Source: Lysobacterales bacterium (lineage in GTDB: Bacteria; Pseudomonadota; Gammaproteobacteria; Xanthomonadales; BPKI01). Taken from it: a stretch of DNA of 64,000 bases. The translations under genes were made by a program, and so were the position numbers. The stretch spans positions 1,668,566-1,732,565 of the forward strand of contig BPKI01000001.1 in NCBI GenBank assembly GCA_026005055.1, read 5' to 3'. Under the pieces are notes generated by a model that ran no database searches, was not told the origin of the DNA, and saw only the letters and a list, made by a program, of their open reading frames with translations. Below are positions 27,959-35,841 of this stretch, one piece after another (positions within the stretch are counted from its first letter, which is position 1; every line of letters begins with the position of its first letter).

Positions 27959-28853
27959 CGCCGAGCCGGGCCATCGCGCCGGGCTGATCGCCGTGATCGG
28001 CCGCCCCAACGTGGGCAAGTCGAGCCTGGTGAACGCCCTCGTCGGGGAGGCCGTGAGCATCGTCGCACCCCGGCCCCAGACGACGCGCCACCGCATCCTC
28101 GCAATCCACTCCACGCCGCGCGCCCAGTTCGTCTATGTGGACACGCCGGGGCTTCATGATCGCAGGACGCGCGCCCTCGACCGGCAGCTCCTCCGGGTCG
28201 CCCGCGGGGCGCTCGAGGGCGTACAGGCGGTGCTGTTCGTGGTCGAGGCTCTGCGCTTCGGGCCGGACGACGAGCGCGCGCTCGCAGTGGCGGCCTCCGC
28301 GGGCGTACCGATTCTGGCCGTGATCAACAAGATCGATCGGGTCCCTGATCGGAAGCGGCTGTTGCCCTTTATCGCGGAGCTCGCGAAGCGCCACCCTTTC
28401 GCTGCCCTGATCCCGGTCTCGGCGCGTCGAGCCGAGGGCCTTCGCTTCATCGAGGAGGAACTGTTGAAGTTGCTGCCCGAGTGCGAAGCGCTCTACCCGC
28501 AGGATTGGTTCACCGATCGCAGCGAGCGTTTCCTGGTCGCCGAACGGATCCGGGAGCAGCTGATGATCCGACTGCGCGACGAGCTTCCCTACGGCTGTGC
28601 GGTCGAAATCGAAAGCTTCGAAGAAGGGGACGAGGCCGTGCGCATCGCGGCGGTGATCTGGGTCGAACGCGAGCGTCACAAGGGCATGGTGATCGGCGCA
28701 GGAGGTCGGATGCTCAAGGAGATCGGCATCGCCGCGCGCCGCTCGATCGAGCGACTGCTCGGCCGGCGGACGCATCTCAGCCTGTGGTGCAAAGTGCGGG
28801 AGGACTGGGCCGACGACGAGCGTGCGCTGCGCATGCTCGGCTACGCGGAGTAG
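27942..28853 (+). CDS. era: GTPase Era, 303 aa
   Basis: Ribosome-assembly GTPase that binds 16S rRNA. G-motifs GRPNVGKSSLVNAL, the TTR(H) switch, DTPGLHD and NKIDRVPD are visible, and the C-terminal KH domain shows HKGMVIGAGGRMLKEIG. The start at ATG 27942 lies inside the end of rnc; GTG 27951 is an alternative. recO follows nine bases later. Confidence 0.96.
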   Translation: MSAVTDAEPGHRAGLIAVIGRPNVGKSSLVNALVGEAVSIVAPRPQTTRHRILAIHSTPRAQFVYVDTPGLHDRRTRALDRQLLRVARGALEGVQAVLFVVEALRFGPDDERALAVAASAGVPILAVINKIDRVPDRKRLLPFIAELAKRHPFAALIPVSARRAEGLRFIEEELLKLLPECEALYPQDWFTDRSERFLVAERIREQLMIRLRDELPYGCAVEIESFEEGDEAVRIAAVIWVERERHKGMVIGAGGRMLKEIGIAARRSIERLLGRRTHLSLWCKVREDWADDERALRMLGYAE

Positions 28854-28861
28854 AGGCGGCC

Positions 28862-29965
28862 TTGGCTCTGCTCGGCTTCGTCATCGCCGCTCGGCCCTAC
28901 CGCGAGACCAGCCTTCTGCTCGAACTGTTCACTCGCGAAGAAGGACGCACTCCCGTGCTCGCTCGCGGCGTGCGCACGCCGCGCCGCTCCTCGCCGCGGG
29001 CGGTGCTCGAGCCCTTTCGATTGCTCGCCTTGGACTGCCGCGGGCGCGGCGAACTGAAGACCCTGGTGCGAGCGGAGACTCTGGAGGAGCCTTTGCCGCT
29101 CGCCGGCGGGCGGCTCTTTGCAGGGCTGTGTCTCAACGAGCTGATATACCGGCTCTTGCCTCGGCACGATCCGCACCCGCAGCTGTTCGCGCGCTATGCG
29201 GCGACTCTCGCCGAGCTCGCGGCGACGGACCGTCCGAGCTGGACGCTGCTGCGATTCGAGCGTGACCTGCTGGCCGCCCTCGGCTACGCCCTCGAACTTG
29301 AGCGCGATGCGTTTGGAAAGCCGATCGAGGCGGGGCGGCGCTACCGCTTCGATCCTCACGGCGCCCCGCAGCCCTCGGCGGGCATGCCCGACTTCGACGG
29401 CGAGGCCTTTCTCGCGCTCGCCGAAGACCGTCTGCCGCCCCCCGCGATCGAACGCGAGTGCCGCGGATTGCTCGCGGCGGCGCGGGCGGCGCATCTTCCC
29501 GCGCGCCTGCGCGGCCCGGGATGGTTCGCCCTTCTCGCCGCGATGCGCCGCTCAAGGCCAGTCGAGGCGCCCGTCGATGATGGTCGCGGTGCGGCCGCCG
29601 ACCCATACGCCGTCGCTTTCGATCAGCAGCTCGATCAGCGCATCGTGGCCGATCTCCCGTCCTTGGCTGACGCGCAGGTGGCGAGTGCACAGGCGGCCGC
29701 TGGCCGCGAGATAGGCGGCGATGAGGCCGTTGGCGGCCCCGGAGGCCGGATCCTCGGCGATGCCAACGCCGGCGGGGAAGGCCCGCACGACCAGATCGAA
29801 GGCGGGGTCGGCGCTCGTGGCGAAGAGGGCCAGGCCGAGGCTGTCGGTGGCATGGGCGAGGGCCGCGATCGCCGGGTGATCGGCGTGCCAGCCCCGCAGC
29901 GCGCGCTCCTCGGCGATTTCGGCGAGCCACCAGCGTCTGCCGCCCTCGACCAGAGCCGGGGGTAA
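28862..29965 (+). CDS. recO: DNA repair protein RecO, with an unusual antisense 3' extension
   Basis: Loads RecA with RecF and RecR in gap repair. The N-terminal OB fold begins MALLGFVIAARPYRETSLLLELFTREEG (TTG start, GAGG five bases upstream) and the helical middle part (LCLNELIYRLLPRHDPHPQLFARY) is typical. Normal RecO would end near base 29,550 (LRGPGWFALLAAMRRSR), giving about 230 residues. Instead the frame runs about 135 codons further, entirely opposite phzF. The extension is low-complexity and Gly/Ala/Asp-rich, as expected of an antisense shadow. The true stop may be lost to a frameshift or base error. The gene is certain; its 3' end is not. Confidence 0.8.
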   Translation: MALLGFVIAARPYRETSLLLELFTREEGRTPVLARGVRTPRRSSPRAVLEPFRLLALDCRGRGELKTLVRAETLEEPLPLAGGRLFAGLCLNELIYRLLPRHDPHPQLFARYAATLAELAATDRPSWTLLRFERDLLAALGYALELERDAFGKPIEAGRRYRFDPHGAPQPSAGMPDFDGEAFLALAEDRLPPPAIERECRGLLAAARAAHLPARLRGPGWFALLAAMRRSRPVEAPVDDGRGAAADPYAVAFDQQLDQRIVADLPSLADAQVASAQAAAGREIGGDEAVGGPGGRILGDANAGGEGPHDQIEGGVGARGEEGQAEAVGGMGEGRDRRVIGVPAPQRALLGDFGEPPASAALDQSRG

Positions 29966-30415
29966 CGGGCCAGCCGGCAACCCGGCCAGGAGGGCCCGGA
30001 GCCCCGGCTCGGCATCGTGGCCGGTCGTAAGGATGCGGGCCGCGGGTGCCCGCACGAAGATCCGGCGGGAGACCCCGTGACCGACGACCCGCAGGGGCAG
30101 GAGTCCGGCCAGGCATTCCTGGACGATGGTCTCCCCTTCGCGGACCAGGCCAAGCTCGAGGGCGGCGTGTGCACTGCCGATGCTCGGATGTCCGGCGAAG
30201 GCGATTTCACGCTGCGGGGTGAAGATCCGCAGGCGGTAGCTGGCATCGGGTTCGGTAGGCGGCAGCAGGAAGGTGGTCTCGACCAGGTCCAGCCAGCGCG
30301 CGAGGCTTTGCATGTCGCTCGAGTCCCAGGTCTCGGCACCATGGACCACGGCGAGGGGATTGCCGCCACCCTTGCGGGCGGGGAAGACATCGAGCTGGAG
30401 GAAGCGCAGCCTCAC
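29552..30415 (-). CDS. PhzF family epimerase/isomerase, 287 aa
   Basis: Two-lobed isomerase fold of the PhzF family. Family markers are LRFLQLDVFPARKGGGNPLAVV at the N-terminus, the catalytic-Glu neighbourhood LVETTFLLPP, FTPQREIAFAGHPSIGSAHAAL and, in the second lobe, AEDPASGAANGLIAAYL. GTG 30415 overlaps the tyrA stop (GTGA), so the two genes are coupled. No phenazine genes are nearby; the substrate is unknown. Its 3' half lies opposite the extended recO frame. Confidence 0.9.
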   Translation of the reverse strand: MRLRFLQLDVFPARKGGGNPLAVVHGAETWDSSDMQSLARWLDLVETTFLLPPTEPDASYRLRIFTPQREIAFAGHPSIGSAHAALELGLVREGETIVQECLAGLLPLRVVGHGVSRRIFVRAPAARILTTGHDAEPGLRALLAGLPAGPLPPALVEGGRRWWLAEIAEERALRGWHADHPAIAALAHATDSLGLALFATSADPAFDLVVRAFPAGVGIAEDPASGAANGLIAAYLAASGRLCTRHLRVSQGREIGHDALIELLIESDGVWVGGRTATIIDGRLDWP

Positions 30416-31515
30416 GCGCCGGCTTCCTCCCGCCGGTCGAACCAACGGCGACCCTCCTCCATGAGCGCCGCGAAGGCATCGCCATCGGCGTCCTCGACGG
30501 CTCGCTCGAGCCGCTCGAGCTGCCGGCGAAACGCACGTCGCGCCTGCGCGGCATGCGGATCCAGGCGTTGGATCTCGAAGTAGAGGGCGGGATTCTCTGC
30601 GACCACCTCGCGCGCGACGGCCAACTGACGCTCGAAGGTGGTGCTCGAGATCGAAAGCAGTCTCGCGTGGCTGTCGCTCGCTGCGGCCAAGGCGGCGGCG
30701 AAGCCGATGTTGAGAGCGTGAGAGAGCACGAGCACCTCCGCCATCAACCGGTCGTGCTCCTCAAGGCTCATCTCGACGAGCTCGGCCGCAGTCGAAGCGA
30801 ACAGGGATCGGGCGAGCTCAGCGGCTTCCGGCGAGCCGCCCTCGATCAGAACCACGTGTCTTCCGGCGAGGGTGGTCACGCCCGGGCCGAAGAGCGGGTG
30901 GATCGATGCGAGACGAAGTCCCGCTCGCCGCGCCTCGGCGATCGCCGAAAGGAGCGGGGTCTTGACCGAGGCGATCTCGAGGATCGCAGCCGCAGGGGCG
31001 ATCGCCGCGAGCTCCATGATTCGCTCGGCCGTGACCTGGATCGGCGTGGCAAGCAGGATGAGCGCCGAGGAAGCCGCGGCCTCGCGCCAGTCCGCGACCA
31101 AGGGAAAATCATCCGGACTACCGGCCGGATCCGCGATTCGCACCCGCCATTCGAGGTCGTGCAGGAAGCGCGCGAACCACCGGCCCATCCGTCCGCCGCC
31201 GCCGATCACCAGGGCTTCGCGGCCGCCGCCGGCGCCGTCCTGGCGCATCCGGATCCGCTCCTGGCGGGCCAGTGAATGCTCGATCAGGCTGAGCAGAAGC
31301 GATCGGGCCAAGCGCGGATCGAGGCCGAGGCGGTTGGCCGTGGCCTCGGCCTTCGCCAAGACCTCGCGCTCGCGCCGGAAGTCGCGCAGCTCCCGTCCGC
31401 GGGCCTGCTTGACGGCGGCGATGGCCTCGACCAGTCGCAGCCGCTCGGCGGCCTTGGCGAGGAGCTCGGCATCGAGGGCGTCGAGCCGGTCGCGAAGAAT
31501 CTTGAGTTCATCCAT
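30412..31515 (-). CDS. tyrA: Bifunctional chorismate mutase / prephenate dehydrogenase (T-protein), 367 aa
   Basis: Makes 4-hydroxyphenylpyruvate for tyrosine. An AroQ-type mutase fills residues 1-90 (LKILRDRLDALDAELLAKAAERLRLVEAI). The dehydrogenase follows, with the NAD motif VIGGGGRMGRWFARFL and ASIHPLFGPGV. The layout matches the enteric T-protein in domain order and length. ATG 31515 gives the typical start MDELKILRDRLD. Feedback inhibition by tyrosine is expected from the family, not visible here. It is divergent from proB. Confidence 0.94.
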   Translation of the reverse strand: MDELKILRDRLDALDAELLAKAAERLRLVEAIAAVKQARGRELRDFRREREVLAKAEATANRLGLDPRLARSLLLSLIEHSLARQERIRMRQDGAGGGREALVIGGGGRMGRWFARFLHDLEWRVRIADPAGSPDDFPLVADWREAAASSALILLATPIQVTAERIMELAAIAPAAAILEIASVKTPLLSAIAEARRAGLRLASIHPLFGPGVTTLAGRHVVLIEGGSPEAAELARSLFASTAAELVEMSLEEHDRLMAEVLVLSHALNIGFAAALAAASDSHARLLSISSTTFERQLAVAREVVAENPALYFEIQRLDPHAAQARRAFRRQLERLERAVEDADGDAFAALMEEGRRWFDRREEAGA

Positions 31516-31657
31516 GGCGGTGATCGGCGGTTGACGCAACGCAGCATCCCACAGCCGCCGCCTTCCGTGGAAGAGGGGCGGCATTCCAGAACGAGGCTGG
31601 ACTCCCCACGCTCGCCTTTCGCGGGCTATCGTGTTGCAACGCAAAAGAGGCCTTGCG

Positions 31658-32746
31658 ATGCGTGTGATCCTCAAACTCGGCACCTCGACGTTGAGCGGAA
31701 GCGACGGGCTGCCGTGCCGCGAGCGCTTGCGCGGCTATGCCGCCGCGCTCGCCGAGCTGAGGGCAGGGGGTCATCAGCCCCTCATCGTGAGCTCCGGTGC
31801 CGTCGCCTGCGGACGGGCGCGCCTGGGCTGGGCGGGTGGCAGCGTGATCGAGAAGCAGCAACTCGCTGCGGTCGGCCAGCCGCTGCTGATGCGCTTCTGG
31901 GAGGAGGCTTTGGCCACGCAGGATCTGGTCTGTGCCCAAATCCTGCTCACCCGCGCCGATCTCGAGCGGCGACGCGGCTACCTCAATGCGCGCTCGACGC
32001 TGCTCGGACTGCTCGCTCGCGGTGTCGTACCGGTGGTGAACGAGAACGACACGGTCGCGACCGAGGAAATACGGCTCGGGGACAACGATACGCTCTCGGC
32101 CAGGGTGGCGGCGCTCACGGAGGCCGACCTGCTCATTCTGCTCACCGATCGAGAGGCGCTCTACGAACGCGACCCCGCGGTCGATCCCAAGGCCCAGCCG
32201 ATCCGCGAGGTCGGCCCCGGGCCGATCCCCGAGGCGGTCAGGCGTGCGGCATCGGCCGCGGGTGGCCGGTTCGGAACGGGCGGGATGGCGACCAAACTCG
32301 AAGCCGCGCTCCTCGCCAGACGGGCAGGGGTGAGGGTGGTGATCGCCTCGGGAGGGGATCCGAGGACGGTGCTGCGCATCGCGGAAGGGGAGGCGATCGG
32401 CACCTGCTTCCATCCCGAGGAGGAGACCCTCGCCGCCCGCAAGCGCTATCTGCTGGCCCTGACGCCGGCTGGCCGGCTCCACGTCGATCCCGGAGCGGCG
32501 CGTGCCCTGTCCGAGGGCCGAAGCCTGCTCACGGTGGGGCTGATGCGCGTCGAGGGCGCTTTCGAAAGGGGCGATGCGGTGAGCATCCTCGCTCCCGGGG
32601 GGGCGGAGCTCGCCCGTGGTCTGGTGAACTACGATGCCGAGGACCTTGCCCGGCTCTGCGGTCGGCGTTCTCAGGAGATCGCTCGGCTCCTGGGCTACCA
32701 CTACGGCGACGAAGCCGTGCACCGCGATCATTTGGTAATGCTATGA
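31658..32746 (+). CDS. proB: Glutamate 5-kinase, 362 aa
   Basis: First step of proline synthesis from glutamate. The amino-acid-kinase domain starts VILKLGTSTLSG and contains VSSGAVACGRARLG, NENDTVATEEIRLGDNDTLSARVA and GRFGTGGMATKLEAA. A C-terminal PUA domain follows (about residues 275-355). ATG 31658 follows a GAGG ribosome binding site. Its stop overlaps the proA start (ATGA), coupling the two enzymes that share an unstable intermediate. Confidence 0.96.
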   Translation: MRVILKLGTSTLSGSDGLPCRERLRGYAAALAELRAGGHQPLIVSSGAVACGRARLGWAGGSVIEKQQLAAVGQPLLMRFWEEALATQDLVCAQILLTRADLERRRGYLNARSTLLGLLARGVVPVVNENDTVATEEIRLGDNDTLSARVAALTEADLLILLTDREALYERDPAVDPKAQPIREVGPGPIPEAVRRAASAAGGRFGTGGMATKLEAALLARRAGVRVVIASGGDPRTVLRIAEGEAIGTCFHPEEETLAARKRYLLALTPAGRLHVDPGAARALSEGRSLLTVGLMRVEGAFERGDAVSILAPGGAELARGLVNYDAEDLARLCGRRSQEIARLLGYHYGDEAVHRDHLVML

Positions 32747-34005
32747 ACCTTCCCTCCGTCCGTTCGCTCGCCGAACAGGCTCGTCGAGCCAGAACCAAGC
32801 TTGCACTCAGCTCGGATGCGGCCCGCCGCCGCCTTCTCGAGGCCATCGCCGAGGCGCTTTGCGCCTCTGCGCCGACGATCCTCGCGGCGAACGAGGATGA
32901 TCTGATCGCAGCTTCCTCGCGAGGCATGAGCGAGGCGATGCTGGATCGGTCCCGGCTCGATCGCCGCCGCCTGGACGGGGTCGTGGAGGATCTCAGGCGC
33001 GTGGCGAAACTGCCCGACCCCCTCGCGGCTCAGGAGGCCGTGCGCGTCCTCCCCAACGGCCTGAGGATCCATCGGCGACGCGTCCCGCTGGGCGTGATCG
33101 GCGTGATCTACGAGGCGCGTCCGAACGTCACCGTGGACGTGGCGGGGCTCGCGCTGCGCTCGGGCAATGCCGTCATCCTGCGCGGTGGAAGCGAGACGCT
33201 GGCCACCAACCGCGCCTTGATCGCCGCCATTCATGAGGGGCTTCGCGGCGAGGGCTTCGAGGCGGCGCTCGTCGCCTTCGTCGATCGTTCCGACCGCGAA
33301 TCGGTGGAGGAACTCATCTCGCTCGAGGGGCTGGTGGACCTGCTGATTCCTCGCGGTGGGGAAAGCCTGCAGCGGCTTTGCCGGGAGCGAAGCCGGATCC
33401 CGGTGCTCACCGGAGGGATCGGCATTTGCCACCTCTACGTCCACCCTTCCGCCGACCTCGAACGGGCCCTCGCCGTGATCGAGAACGCCAAGACCCAGCG
33501 ACCGACCGTCTGTAATGCACTCGATACGCTGCTCGTGGATCGGATGGTGAGCGCGGGTTTCCTACCGCGGGTGGTGGAGCGCCTCGGCGCCCTCGGGGTT
33601 CGCTTCCGCGCCGATCCTCAGGCGCAGGAGCTGCTCGGCGGGATACCTGGGGTGGAGCCAGCGGGGCCGGGGGACTTCGATCGCGAATGGCTGTCGCTGG
33701 TCCTCGGTCTCAAGGTCGTGGACGGGATCGATGAGGCGCTTGCCCACATCGCTCGTCATGGCTCCGGGCACTCCGATGGGATCCTCGCCGAGGATCGCGA
33801 GGCGATCGCCCGGTTTCTGGCCGAGGTGGACTCGGCGGCGGTTTACGCCAATGCGAGCACCCGTTTCACCGACGGCGGAGAGTTCGGGCTCGGCGCCGAA
33901 GTGGCCGTTTCCACCGAACGCATCCACGCTCGCGGACCCGTGGGCCTCGAGGGTTTGACGACTTACAAGTGGGTGGTGGAGGGGGAGTACCACTGCCGCC
34001 GCTGA
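32743..34005 (+). CDS. proA: Glutamate-5-semialdehyde dehydrogenase, 420 aa
   Basis: Reduces gamma-glutamyl phosphate to glutamate semialdehyde with NADPH in proline synthesis. The catalytic Cys lies in TQRPTVCNALDTLLV. PLGVIGVIYEARPNVTVDVAGLALRSGNAVILRGG and the C-terminal DGGEFGLGAEVAVSTERIHARGPVGLEGLTTYKW are family signatures. The start at ATG 32743 overlaps proB. Confidence 0.97.
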   Translation: MNLPSVRSLAEQARRARTKLALSSDAARRRLLEAIAEALCASAPTILAANEDDLIAASSRGMSEAMLDRSRLDRRRLDGVVEDLRRVAKLPDPLAAQEAVRVLPNGLRIHRRRVPLGVIGVIYEARPNVTVDVAGLALRSGNAVILRGGSETLATNRALIAAIHEGLRGEGFEAALVAFVDRSDRESVEELISLEGLVDLLIPRGGESLQRLCRERSRIPVLTGGIGICHLYVHPSADLERALAVIENAKTQRPTVCNALDTLLVDRMVSAGFLPRVVERLGALGVRFRADPQAQELLGGIPGVEPAGPGDFDREWLSLVLGLKVVDGIDEALAHIARHGSGHSDGILAEDREAIARFLAEVDSAAVYANASTRFTDGGEFGLGAEVAVSTERIHARGPVGLEGLTTYKWVVEGEYHCRR

Positions 34006-34019
34006 GGCGAGATATGGGC

Positions 34020-34167
34020 GGGGGCGTCCCTGCCCCCGGAACCCTCCACTGGTTCTTCGCCTTCCCTGGCCAGCGGTGGCTGCCGCTGGTCCATTTCCCA
34101 CCGGAGCAAGCGTGGGAAGCGATCCGAGGACGGGAAAGGAGGCATCCTTGCCTCCTGGAGCTTCCCA
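34020..34167. other. Chain of four perfect short hairpins between convergent genes
   Basis: The 223-base gap between proA and the GGTG-repeat gene holds successive inverted repeats: GGGGGC/GCCCCC (34020-34037), CCAGCGG/CCGCTGG (34070-34089), TTCCCAC/GTGGGAA (34095-34118) and GGAGGCA/TGCCTCC (34138-34155). The last is enclosed by TGGGAAGC/GCTTCCCA (34113-34167). The third and outer fourth stems use the same bases and exclude each other. No T tract follows on either strand, so these are not plain terminators. Confidence 0.5.
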
Positions 34168-34228
34168 TCTCCTCGCCATCCAGGGCCGGCGCATGCGCGC
34201 CGCGTCCTCGTTCCTTCCGGAGAAAGCA

Positions 34229-35023
34229 TCAGGGCGTTCGCGCCGCCAGCGCCGTGCCGCAGGCCGGATCGGGCGTCGCCAGGGCGAACACGAGCTCGAG
34301 GAGCTGCCCCTGTTTACCGCCGGGCGGCGGGGGGTTCCCTGTGCCGCCGTGCTCAGCCTTGACGAGCGGCGTCGCACAGTCCGCATCGGGGTCGTCGTCG
34401 CCGCCTCCCGGCTTGCCGGTTCCGCCGTGTTCGGCCTTGGCGAGTGCCGGGACGCAGACCCCGTCCAGGGCCTCGGGATCCTCCTCCTCGCCCGGCTTGC
34501 CGGTTCCGCCGTGTTCGGCCTTGATCAATGCGTCGAGGTCGATCGACAGCATCCCGTCGGCGGCGCAACCGGCGAAAAGGAGGCGCATCTCGCCGACCCG
34601 GGCGGCGCCGCGGGCATGGGGGCGGCTGACCTCGAGCCAGGCGTCTTCCCCGTCGCGCATGCCGCGGGCGACGAGGAGGATGTCCTCGTGCGGGCCGGTC
34701 GCAAGCAGGAAGCTCATCTCGATCGCCCCGTCGGCGCGCTGGTTGAGCAGAGCCGCCCCCGAGAGTTCGCCTGCGACCCGGGAATGCTCGCGAGCCTCCA
34801 CGCCGGCCGCGCCCAGGGCAGTGAGGAGGAGCAGGAAACGCGAGGCGCGGTGATGCCGGAAGAGACCCGTGCCGCCGCGTTCGGGAGCGATGCCGGTACC
34901 TCCCTTCTCCGGGACGAGCGAGGGGCGAAACGCCCAGGTGGAGGCGGAACGATGCGGCATGGGCTCGGGGCATCTGAACATGTCGGCTGCCTCGCGAGTT
35001 CGAGAGCGACGCATTCCCCGCAT
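34229..35023 (-). CDS. Unrecognised protein with five GGTG motifs, 264 aa
   Basis: I cannot assign a function. The tetrapeptide GGTG occurs at residues 41-44, 50-53, 172-175, 200-203 and 227-230. The last three lie in near-identical blocks KAEHGGTG(K/N)P separated by acidic Pro/Gly-rich linkers each holding one Cys. A hydrophobic segment at 63-74 (FLLLLTALGAAG) could be a late signal or anchor, so two motifs lie before it and three after. A compact domain (about 85-165) carries MSFLLATGPHEDILLVARGM. ATG 35023 shares a base with the upstream stop (TGATG). ATGs at residues 15 and 22 are alternatives, but the first two GGTG motifs would remain. Confidence 0.65.
   Translation of the reverse strand: MRGMRRSRTREAADMFRCPEPMPHRSASTWAFRPSLVPEKGGTGIAPERGGTGLFRHHRASRFLLLLTALGAAGVEAREHSRVAGELSGAALLNQRADGAIEMSFLLATGPHEDILLVARGMRDGEDAWLEVSRPHARGAARVGEMRLLFAGCAADGMLSIDLDALIKAEHGGTGKPGEEEDPEALDGVCVPALAKAEHGGTGKPGGGDDDPDADCATPLVKAEHGGTGNPPPPGGKQGQLLELVFALATPDPACGTALAARTP
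34407..34439. repeat. 33-bp direct repeat, copy 1 (copy 2 at 34491-34523)
   Basis: Identical 33-base segments at 34407-34439 and 34491-34523, offset by 84 bases (28 codons), encode the KAEHGGTGKPG blocks of the overlapping gene. A third, diverged copy lies near 34330-34355. Identity at silent positions points to recent duplication or conversion. Confidence 0.8.
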
Positions 35024-35841
35024 CAGGACTCGAAGTAGTAATAGCCAACGCCCACCGTCCGATGGTCCGGGCGTGCCGGTAGGCGCTCCTCGCGGTCCAG
35101 CAGCGCCAGGGAATCGTCGATCTGGGCGGCGAGCAGCTCGCGCAGCTGCTGGCGGAGGAGGGCGACCCGTTCGGGCGGGATGGCGCGCGACCAGACCTCG
35201 CGCTGTAGGAAGGGCTCGCCCTCGCGGAGCAGGTTGCGGACGATGGTGTCGCCGAAGCGGCGCGTGGCGTCGCCGAAGTAGCGCAGCGGGTCCACTCCGC
35301 TCGAGGAGCGGTAGCGGCGGTCGAGCAGGACCAGCCGTCCATGGCGGCGTTCGACGCAGCCGCTCAAGAGCAGCTCTTCGAGAACCGTCGCGCGTGGAAT
35401 GTCGGCGCCGAAGCGCCGGATCAGCGTTTCGAAGCTGCGGCCGCTCCCCGTCTCGGGTAGGGCGATCGGACGGCCCTCCTCGTCGAGGAACAGCGGATCC
35501 GTCGCCCAACCCGCGATGATCGCGGGAATGCGGGCGGTGTGAGCGGCGTGGGGGAGCTCCTCGCCGGTCTCGAGGATTCGGCGAACCTCGGGGCGGGTGA
35601 GGCCGGTGAGTAACGCCGTCCGCGCCTTGGTGGTGCGAAAAGGGCCATGGACGTCGGGTGCCATTGCTGCTTCCACGAAGGCGCGCTTGGCCATCTCGGC
35701 GAAGGCTGGATAGCCGATGCCGTTGCGCATCAGCAGGCGCGCGATCGGCACCAGCAGACGATGGAGACTGCGCAGCAGGATCTCCTGGCTCTCGGCCCAG
35801 CCACTGGCGAGCGCGGTCTTGATCGCCGCGGAGACTTTCAT
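35023..35841 (-). CDS. DUF6502 family protein, 272 aa
   Basis: Uncharacterised family recognised by the N-terminal pattern LHRLLVPIARLLMRNGIGYPAFAEMAKRAFVEAA followed by a helix-turn-helix-like segment (ALLTGLTRPEVRRILE), then IPAIIAGWATDPLFLDEEGRPIALP. The middle part suggests a DNA-binding or regulatory protein, but this is inference. ATG 35841 is chosen because it overlaps the EAL-gene stop (ATGA) and has GGAGG nine bases upstream; ATG 35847 is too close to that site. The next gene (GGTG repeats) starts on its stop codon. Confidence 0.8.
   Translation of the reverse strand: MKVSAAIKTALASGWAESQEILLRSLHRLLVPIARLLMRNGIGYPAFAEMAKRAFVEAAMAPDVHGPFRTTKARTALLTGLTRPEVRRILETGEELPHAAHTARIPAIIAGWATDPLFLDEEGRPIALPETGSGRSFETLIRRFGADIPRATVLEELLLSGCVERRHGRLVLLDRRYRSSSGVDPLRYFGDATRRFGDTIVRNLLREGEPFLQREVWSRAIPPERVALLRQQLRELLAAQIDDSLALLDREERLPARPDHRTVGVGYYYFES

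Noticed and set aside
34353-35342. A 329-codon minus-strand frame overlapping the DUF6502 and GGTG genes
   Set aside because: Composition is Arg/Ser/Ala noise; the overlapping frames have coupled starts and coherent domains.
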